A DNA stretch of 64,000 nt, from contig JAFTXW010000015.1 in assembly GCA_017461445.1 (NCBI GenBank), positions 26,077-90,076 of the forward strand. The letters run 5' to 3'. This stretch comes from Oscillospiraceae bacterium. GTDB lineage: Bacteria > Bacillota > Clostridia > Oscillospirales > Oscillospiraceae. Below are positions 58,461 to 64,000 of this stretch, piece after piece (positions within the stretch are counted from its first letter, which is position 1; each line of letters begins with the position of its first letter). The notes beneath the pieces were generated by a model. It saw nothing but the letters and a program-made list of their open reading frames with translations. It did not search any database and was not told where the DNA came from. Both the position numbers and the translations under genes were made by a program.

Positions 58461-58479
58461 CTCCGAAGGAGTGTTATAC

Positions 58480-59148
58480 ATGAAGCTTCCCCTTTCCAAC
58501 CGCCTCCTCGCCTGCGCTTCCTTTGTGCGCCCCGGTGACCGGGTGGCGGACATTGGCTGCGACCATGGATATCTCGGCATCCATCTGTTGCAAAGCGGCG
58601 TGGCATCCAGCATCATCGCCTCGGATGTGAATGAAGCCCCCCTGCAAAGTGCCATGCACAATGCGGCGAAGTACGGCATGAAAGACAAAATGACTTTTTA
58701 TCTGTCCGACGGTGTTCGAAATATTCCCCGGGACTTTGATTCCCTGGTCTGCGCAGGCATGGGTGCAGATACCATGATGTCCATCCTGGACGCCGCTCCC
58801 TGGCTGAAAAATGAGAAATACCGTCTGATTTTACAGTGCCAAAGCAAACGCCCGGAGCTGCGCAAATATCTTTACGCCAACGGCTATGCTATCCGCCGGG
58901 AAACGCTGGCCCAGGACGGGAAATTTATCTACCCCATCATGGAGGTGGTCTACGCCCCCGGCCAGACCCTTACCGGGGCAGAATACTACATCACCCCCGC
59001 CCTCCGGGCAAGCAGCTCCCCCCTATTCCCCGCCTTCCTGGCCCGGGTCACCGAGGGCATCCAGACCGCCGTAGATGGCCTGTCCCGCACCGGTGGAGAA
59101 CGGTATGAGGAATATAAAGCCATCTTAAAAGAATTGCAGGAATTGTAA
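58480..59148 (+). CDS. trmK: tRNA (adenine22-N1)-methyltransferase TrmK
   Basis: 222 residues. LPLSNRLLACASFVRPGDRV, VADIGCDHGYLGIHLLQSG (SAM loop) and ASDVNEAPLQSAMHNA are typical of TrmK, and LVCAGMGADTMMSILD corresponds to the catalytic GMGG motif, here GMGA. LILQCQSKRPELRKYLYANG is also family-specific. It methylates N1 of A22 in bacterial tRNA. The start is the ATG at 58480 with AAGGAG; the frame is open earlier without a ribosome site. trmK next to a Nif3-like gene is a conserved Firmicutes order. Confidence 0.94.
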   Translation: MKLPLSNRLLACASFVRPGDRVADIGCDHGYLGIHLLQSGVASSIIASDVNEAPLQSAMHNAAKYGMKDKMTFYLSDGVRNIPRDFDSLVCAGMGADTMMSILDAAPWLKNEKYRLILQCQSKRPELRKYLYANGYAIRRETLAQDGKFIYPIMEVVYAPGQTLTGAEYYITPALRASSSPLFPAFLARVTEGIQTAVDGLSRTGGERYEEYKAILKELQEL

Positions 59149-59155
59149 TCGCTTC

Positions 59156-59296
59156 CGCGTAGGGGCGACCCTTGCGGTCGCCCGATGCGATGCGCAGCAT
59201 CGCATCATAGCCCCCGCGTAAAGGGAAATATACGCCGCCTTCGGCGGCGCGATTTGTTCCAAATCGCCGGGCGACCGTAAGGGTCGCCCCTACGCG
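59156..59296. repeat. Family A MITE-like element, complete copy
   Basis: 141 bases with 29-base terminal inverted repeats (59156-59184 and 59268-59296, one mismatch; ends CGCGTAGGGGCGACCC). The interior has two hairpins (GATGCGATGCGCAGCATCGCATC and GCGATTTG-TTC-CAAATCGC) and no open frame. It lies between trmK and the Nif3-like gene and would be transcribed with them. Confidence 0.85.
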
Positions 59297-59321
59297 AATA
59301 CTTCTCAATATGGAGGAAACT

Positions 59322-60116
59322 ATGCCAACCGTAGCTGATATTTTACAATACATCGAAACCATCGCACCTCCTTATATGAAGGAGGACTGGGATAATTGCG
59401 GTCTGCTCTGCGGTCGCAAGGATAAGGAAGTCCGCAAAATCCTGGTGGCTCTTGATCCCTTTCGCAATGTAATTCGGGAAGCCATCGAGGAAAAGGCCGA
59501 CCTGATCGTGACCCATCACCCCCTGATCTTCCGGGACAAGATGATGGCCGTCAACGAGGATACGGAAACAGGCCGCAATCTGCTGACGCTCATTGAAAAT
59601 AGCATTGCTGCCATCAATGCCCACACCAATCTGGATCTGGCTCCCGGCGGCATCAACGATGTGCTGGCCCAGACCCTTGGCCTGACGGATATCGAGGTCA
59701 TCACCCCCGAGGGCACCGATGCTGAGGGCCGTCCCTATGGCCTGCTCCGCAGTGGTGTCACCGAAGAACAGCCCCTGCCCTCTTTCCTCGCCACAGTCAA
59801 GGAAAACCTCCGCTGTGACGGCCTGCGCTACGTCGATGGCGGCAAGAGCGTTCATAAAGTCGCCGTAGGCGGTGGCTCCTGTGCCGACGGAATGTTTGAA
59901 GCAGCCGCCGCAGGCTGCGATACCTTTGTCACCTCCGATATCAAATACAACCAGTTCCGCACTGCTTACGAGCTGGGCATGAACCTGATCGACGCGGGCC
60001 ATTTCCACACGGAAAACCCCGCCATGCCCGTTCTGGTGAGCAAATTGCAGGCTGCTTTCCCTGATGTCCAGGTCAAACTTTCTGAAAATCACTGGGATTG
60101 CATGAAATTCTATTGA
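59322..60116 (+). CDS. Nif3-like dinuclear metal-centre protein
   Basis: 264 residues. TVADILQYIETIAPPYMKED and DNCGLLCGR open the family; DLIVTHHPLIF and NAHTNLDLAPGG carry metal-binding His/Asp residues, and DAGHFHTENPAMPVL the C-terminal ligands. The length is the short form, without the central insertion of YqfO. The protein forms hexameric toroids; its activity (GTP cyclohydrolase-like or other) is unsettled. The ATG at 59322 is preceded by GGAGG; an ATG 12 bases earlier overlaps that site. Follows trmK after the repeat. Confidence 0.93.
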   Translation: MPTVADILQYIETIAPPYMKEDWDNCGLLCGRKDKEVRKILVALDPFRNVIREAIEEKADLIVTHHPLIFRDKMMAVNEDTETGRNLLTLIENSIAAINAHTNLDLAPGGINDVLAQTLGLTDIEVITPEGTDAEGRPYGLLRSGVTEEQPLPSFLATVKENLRCDGLRYVDGGKSVHKVAVGGGSCADGMFEAAAAGCDTFVTSDIKYNQFRTAYELGMNLIDAGHFHTENPAMPVLVSKLQAAFPDVQVKLSENHWDCMKFY

Positions 60117-60141
60117 TTTTTGCGAATTCGTCTGCTAAAAT
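60113..60141 (+). promoter_or_regulatory. Promoter of yebC
   Basis: TTGATT (60113-60118, overlapping the stop of the Nif3-like gene), a 17-base spacer and TAAAAT (60136-60141). Confidence 0.78.
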
Positions 60142-60188
60142 AGATTGGAAATTTTTTATAGACCACTTTACGAAGGGAAGAAATAAAT

Positions 60189-60923
60189 ATGTCCGGACAT
60201 TCCAAATGGCATAACATTCAGAAAACCAAGGGCGCGCAGGATGCCAAGCGTGCTGCCGCTTTCACCAAGATCGCCAAGGAGCTGATCGTGGCTGTTAAGG
60301 AGGGCGGCGGCATCACCGATCCCGCCAACAACTCCCGTCTGGCCACCGTCATCACCAAGGCCAAAGCCGCCAACATGCCCAACGACAACATCAAGCGGTG
60401 CCTGGAGAAGGCCAGCGGCGCAGGCGGCGGCGATAACTACGAGTCCATCACCTACGAAGGCTACGGCCCCGGTGGCGTTGCCGTCATCGTGGAGACCATG
60501 ACCGACAACCGCAACCGTACCGCAGGCTCCATGCGCCACCACTTCGACAAGTTTGGCGGCAACCTGGGTGCCAGCGGCTGCGTTTCCTGGTCCTTCGACA
60601 AGAAGGGCGTGCTGGTCATCGACAACTCCGAGGGTGACTACGAGGAAGACGAGGTCATGATGGACGCCATGGACTGCGGTGCCGACGACTTCGAGGCCGA
60701 GGAGGATGTGTTCACCATCTACACCGACCCCGACGATTTCAACGCCGTGGCCGACGCCATGACCGCCAAGAAGTACACCTTCGTCTCCGCCCAGATCGAA
60801 ATGGTCCCCCAGAACTACCAGAAGCTGGAGAGCGAGGAGCACGTAAAGCTGATGGAAAAGCTCATCGACATTATGGAAGAAGATGACGATGTCCAGAACA
60901 TCTGGCACAATTGGGAAGAGTAA
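60189..60923 (+). CDS. yebC: YebC/PmpR family protein (TACO1-like)
   Basis: 244 residues. SGHSKWHNIQKTKGAQDAKR, KEGGGITDPANNSRLATVI, ANMPNDNIKRCLEKASG and YEGYGPGGVAVIVETMTDN are diagnostic. The acidic C-terminal part (EGDYEEDEVMMDAMDC) fits. The family acts as DNA-binding regulator in some bacteria and as a translation factor for proline-rich stretches in others; the latter would fit an organism with PTEP-rich proteins, but this is only suggestive. GAAGGGAAG precedes the ATG. Strongly biased codons suggest high expression. Confidence 0.97.
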   Translation: MSGHSKWHNIQKTKGAQDAKRAAAFTKIAKELIVAVKEGGGITDPANNSRLATVITKAKAANMPNDNIKRCLEKASGAGGGDNYESITYEGYGPGGVAVIVETMTDNRNRTAGSMRHHFDKFGGNLGASGCVSWSFDKKGVLVIDNSEGDYEEDEVMMDAMDCGADDFEAEEDVFTIYTDPDDFNAVADAMTAKKYTFVSAQIEMVPQNYQKLESEEHVKLMEKLIDIMEEDDDVQNIWHNWEE

Positions 60924-60936
60924 GGGAATCAAATTT

Positions 60937-60965
60937 GCCCCGCCGGGTTTTGGCGGGGCTTTTTT
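60937..60965 (+). terminator. Terminator of yebC
   Basis: An 8-base perfect stem (GCCCCGCC, 60937-60944 with 60952-60959) and six Ts. Confidence 0.92.
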
Positions 60966-61049
60966 GGCATTTGCGGGGGGGCTTTCCAACCAGTGGTTGG
61001 ATTCATTTGGGGGATTTCGGGGACTGTTTTGTGACTGCGGAATGGGGAC

Positions 61050-61077
61050 AAAAAACGAGCGTACCGGCGGCACGCTC
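61050..61077 (-). terminator. Terminator of the small XRE gene
   Basis: Stem GAGCGT with ACGCTC plus inner GCC/GGT-type pairs; on the minus strand it is followed by six Ts. It lies 3 bases after the stop. Confidence 0.85.
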
Positions 61078-61080
61078 TTC

Positions 61081-61299
61081 CTATAATGGCTGGTCTTCTT
61101 CGGAGGGGACGTATTCCATGATGTCCTCTACCCGGCAATGGAGGATGCGGCAGAGGTCATTGACTGTTGTGGTGGTGAGGGGCTGGTTTTTGCGGAGCTT
61201 CTGGATGGTGGAGCTGGAAATGCGGTGGTTTTTGATCAGGGTATAGGTGGATTCGGAGGACTTCTTCAATTGCTCCCAAAAGGGCTGATAGCTAATCAT
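61081..61299 (-). CDS. Small XRE/Cro-type transcriptional regulator
   Basis: 72 residues, one HTH domain of the HTH_26 type: YQPFWEQLKKSSESTYTLIK, NHRISSSTIQKLRKNQPLTT and VNDLCRILHCRVEDIMEYVP. GGGAGG precedes the ATG. It is divergent from the large secreted protein gene; the 110-base gap has promoter boxes for both directions and GACTATAGTC-type palindromes, so it is likely the repressor of that gene or of itself. A minus-strand promoter is possible (TAGTCA-17-TAAGAT). Confidence 0.92.
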   Translation of the reverse strand: MISYQPFWEQLKKSSESTYTLIKNHRISSSTIQKLRKNQPLTTTTVNDLCRILHCRVEDIMEYVPSEEDQPL

Positions 61300-61348
61300 G
61301 GCACGCCTCCCAAAAGAATTAATCTTATCTTATGGTGTATTTGCTATC

Positions 61349-61377
61349 TTGACTATAGTCGTTAAAATGACTATAAT
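61349..61377 (+). promoter_or_regulatory. Promoter of the large secreted protein, with overlapping palindromes
   Basis: TTGACT (61349-61354), a 17-base spacer and TATAAT (61372-61377). GACTATAGTC (61351-61360) is a perfect palindrome over the -35 box, and ACTATAATAGT (61370-61380) is a near palindrome over the -10 box; both contain GACTATA, a likely repressor site pair. Confidence 0.85.
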
Positions 61378-61409
61378 AGTTTTGGAATATTTTGAAGGAG
61401 GTATTCAAC

Positions 61410-64000
61410 ATGAAAAAACGATTGTTGGCATTGGTGATGGCACTGGTTTTATTGGTGCCAGTATTTTTAGTACGTGGAGCAGCAGCAACGAGTTTACCTG
61501 CAAGTATTTACCTGCAACAGGAGGGCAGTACTACTTGCACACTAAGTTCGGCCACAATGATGCTGCGTGCACGTGCGTATTTAAGTGGCAACGATAGCTG
61601 GAGTTCAATCACGGAATCAGCAGTCAGACCCAAAGGCTGGAAGGAAGGTTCTGGACTTTATTATAGCTTTAAATACACGTTTGGCCAGTCTTCGATTCAG
61701 GTGTCCCATTCTACGACAAGTGGAATATCGGTTGCTTCGTTAAAGAGCTTGCTCAACAGTCATCCTGAGGGAATTGTCTTTTATTGTGGTAAACTTCCTC
61801 ATGCAGTCTTTTTAACCGACTACGAGGGAGATACTTTTTATTGTGCGGATCCTCTTTCTGGGTATAGCGGAAAAAGAATCCCTCTTGCTTCTTCCTGGTT
61901 GGGGAAAAAATATGGAAGCCAAGCTAATGTATTAAAGAATGCAACGGCGTATTGGTATGTTTCTTCGTATAATATTGATGGGAATTCCTTTAAATATCCG
62001 ACCGATAATTATGCAGATATTGGTACCGACTTTACCGCTGTAATACTTAATAAGACCGCATGGAAGCCTATTGAGAATTGCTACACGGAAGGCGAAAAAC
62101 CTGCTGTCAAAATTGCAAAAGAAACGGGTTACGCCAATCAGGTATGGTACTTTGTTCGCCAGGATGACGGCAGCTATAAGATATCCTCCTGCTATGACGG
62201 AAAGTATCTGGATGTGCGGGATGCCTCAATGGCTACCTGTGCTGTGATCCAGACTTGCGTGGATTCGGGAAGTGACGCACAGAAATGGTACATCTACGAG
62301 GAAAACGGCGGATATATCCTGAAATCAAAACTCAACGGTTATGTTATCGACCTGGTCAATAACGATTCTGCAAATGGAACACATATCCAAACTTATGAGT
62401 ACAACGGAACTGATGCACAAATTTGGGCAATTTACAAAGGAAAAGAGAGTGCTCTTAGTGCTCCGACCCTATCCGTTACCACAAGTGATTCTAAGGGCGA
62501 GACCAAGTTCACTTGGAACGAAGTATACGGAGAGAGCCACTATGACGTGAAGATATGGAAAAATAAAGCATGGGAGGGGGACGCCTATCACATTCAGTGG
62601 GGCGCGAAATCCGGCTATTCGCTCAATCTTCCTGCCGGTACCTATCAGGCCTATGTGGATGCTGTGAATTACTACCAATGCATTCCGAGTAATGTAGTCA
62701 CATTCACTATACAGGAGCACAAATGCACAAATTCCAGTGTGGTGACCAAGCCTACTTGTACCGAAAAGGGCTATACTACATATACCTGTAAATCCTGTGG
62801 AACCAGTTTTAAAGGCGATTACACTAATGCGCTGGGACATGACTACAGCTATAAAGTTACTACAAAGCCTACTACATCCGTGGCGGGTGTAATCACAGGC
62901 ACCTGTTCCAGATGCAAGGGTACAACTACGGTTCAGCTTCCTAAGCTGAACACGACGGACTATACCTACAAGGTACAGACGGCTGCCACATGCACGAAAG
63001 ACGGAACGGGAAATTATACATGGAAGAATACAAGCTACGGCACGTTCAGCTTTGATGTGGTAATCCCCAAAACCGGGCATACATACACATCAAGGGTCGT
63101 TGAACCCAGTTGCACACATGAAGGATATACCAAGTATACCTGTTCCTGCGGTGACACATATACCCAAAACCAAATTGCGGCGTTAGGGCATCAATGGGGT
63201 GACGGCACGGTGACAAAAGAACCCACCGAAGAAGCGGAAGGCCAGATGATGTATCTGTGCACGCGCGAGGGCTGCATCGACTTTAAGGTGGAAACCATCG
63301 CAAAGCTGGAGCACACCCATAAATATACCGAAACCGTAACTGCGCCTACCTGCACAGAAAAGGGATACACTACCCACACCTGTGCCTGTGGTCACAGTTA
63401 TGTGGATGGAGAAACGGCAGCATTGGGCCACGCATGGGATGACGGAAAGGTAACCAAGGAGCCCACAGAGGATGCTGAGGGTGAAAAAGTATACAGCTGC
63501 ACCAGAAGCGGATGCAGTGAAACCAAAACAGAAGCCGTCCCGCCGATAACCCATATTCATCAATACACAGAAGCAGTGGTTGCTCCGACCTGTGTTGAAA
63601 AGGGCTATACTACGCATACCTGTGCTTGCGGTGACAGCTATACATCAGATTACATAGATGCCTTGGGACATGATTACAAGAGCACGGTCACCGATCCCAC
63701 CTGCACCGAGGGTGGCTATACTGTGCATACCTGCTCCAACTGCAATGACAGCTATACCGACAGCAACACGGAAGCCATCGGCCATAGCTGGGACGAGGGC
63801 AAGGTCACCACGGAGCCTACCGAAGAAACCGAGGGAGTAAAAACCTACACCTGTATGCGCTGCGGCGAGACGAAGACCGATGCTGTCCCGAAGCTGGATC
63901 ATACTCACAGCTATACTGAAACCGTCACCGCACCGACCTGCACGGAAAAGGGCTATTCCACCTACACCTGTGGTTGCGGCGACAGTTATACCGATAATGA
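61410..64000 (+). CDS. Large secreted C39-like peptidase/ricin-lectin protein with Cys-rich repeats (runs off the right edge)
   Basis: At least 863 residues; no stop before the edge. A signal peptide (1-26, LLALVMALVLLVPVFLVRG) is followed by a C39-like papain-fold domain with Cys43 (GSTTCTLSSATMM), His131 (KLPHAVFLTDYEG) and Asp147 (CADP). A ricin-type beta-trefoil with three QxW motifs (QVWYF, QKWYI, QIWAI) spans about 222-345, then an FN3-like domain to about 435. From 437 on a repeat alternates CTEKGYTTHTCACG-type units (about 40 residues, ending ALGH) with WDDGKVTKEPTE-type units. AAGGAGG precedes the ATG. GC content is lower than in neighbours. Probably acts on cell-wall or extracellular peptides; a target is not known. 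Confidence 0.88.
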   Translation, partial: MKKRLLALVMALVLLVPVFLVRGAAATSLPASIYLQQEGSTTCTLSSATMMLRARAYLSGNDSWSSITESAVRPKGWKEGSGLYYSFKYTFGQSSIQVSHSTTSGISVASLKSLLNSHPEGIVFYCGKLPHAVFLTDYEGDTFYCADPLSGYSGKRIPLASSWLGKKYGSQANVLKNATAYWYVSSYNIDGNSFKYPTDNYADIGTDFTAVILNKTAWKPIENCYTEGEKPAVKIAKETGYANQVWYFVRQDDGSYKISSCYDGKYLDVRDASMATCAVIQTCVDSGSDAQKWYIYEENGGYILKSKLNGYVIDLVNNDSANGTHIQTYEYNGTDAQIWAIYKGKESALSAPTLSVTTSDSKGETKFTWNEVYGESHYDVKIWKNKAWEGDAYHIQWGAKSGYSLNLPAGTYQAYVDAVNYYQCIPSNVVTFTIQEHKCTNSSVVTKPTCTEKGYTTYTCKSCGTSFKGDYTNALGHDYSYKVTTKPTTSVAGVITGTCSRCKGTTTVQLPKLNTTDYTYKVQTAATCTKDGTGNYTWKNTSYGTFSFDVVIPKTGHTYTSRVVEPSCTHEGYTKYTCSCGDTYTQNQIAALGHQWGDGTVTKEPTEEAEGQMMYLCTREGCIDFKVETIAKLEHTHKYTETVTAPTCTEKGYTTHTCACGHSYVDGETAALGHAWDDGKVTKEPTEDAEGEKVYSCTRSGCSETKTEAVPPITHIHQYTEAVVAPTCVEKGYTTHTCACGDSYTSDYIDALGHDYKSTVTDPTCTEGGYTVHTCSNCNDSYTDSNTEAIGHSWDEGKVTTEPTEETEGVKTYTCMRCGETKTDAVPKLDHTHSYTETVTAPTCTEKGYSTYTCGCGDSYTDN

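Overview
The window looks like chromosome of a Clostridia member, most likely an Oscillospirales-type gut commensal. The reasons are a GC-rich coding bias, strong AGGAGG-type ribosome binding sites and sigma-A promoters (TTGACA-17-TATAAT), a KtrAB K+ system, folate-type TrmFO, TrmK, a YitT protein and a second, diverged type IIA topoisomerase pair. The genus is inference only.

Left part (1-13338): one long minus-strand polysaccharide operon read from a single promoter at 13310-13338. It runs from a membrane FlaA1/CapD-type dehydratase and a small phosphoglycosyl transferase (PGT), through a WbuB-like transferase and the complete capE-capF-capG trio for UDP-N-acetyl-L-fucosamine, to five more glycosyltransferases and an O-antigen polymerase-like protein. 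It continues off the left edge. After it come a NahK-like sugar kinase and a housekeeping minus operon (ktrB, ktrA, rRNA/tRNA methyltransferase, dprA, topA, trmFO, plsX, rnc; no acpP between plsX and rnc).

24213-36823: a second glycan locus. It has an acyltransferase-3 protein, a galactofuranose operon (UDP-galactopyranose mutase between paralogous family-2 glycosyltransferases), an ABC-2 polysaccharide exporter with a short ATPase, another GT2, a cardiolipin synthase and a large WbaP-like PGT. Together the two loci suggest at least two surface glycans, one with FucNAc and one with galactofuranose.

36987-49548: small operons and three tRNA genes (Arg-ACG, Asp-GTC, Gly-GCC). Beside tRNA-Arg lies an AT-rich islet with a frameshifted toxin-like gene and its putative immunity partner. 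Then come mutY and a PHP phosphatase, a divergent XRE regulator/small helical protein pair with two palindromic operators, and a three-gene cluster of two different esterase-fold hydrolases plus an ATP-grasp ligase with strongly biased codons. That cluster is the best candidate here for an undescribed pathway. An ogt-mazG operon, a DUF3737 beta-helix protein, a HAD phosphatase and an XRE membrane regulator follow.

49606-64000: a lipoprotein with an apparently dead transglutaminase fold and a PTE-rich tail, a YitT protein, the second topoisomerase pair, an FAD-Rieske oxidoreductase, a DUF1858 protein, TrmK, a Nif3-like protein and YebC. The right edge holds a secreted C39-like/ricin-lectin protein with a long Cys-rich repeat array, divergent from a small XRE repressor and running off the window. 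Short inverted-repeat (MITE-like) elements sit between many genes from 41.5 kb on; one supplies the C-terminus of a neighbouring protein.
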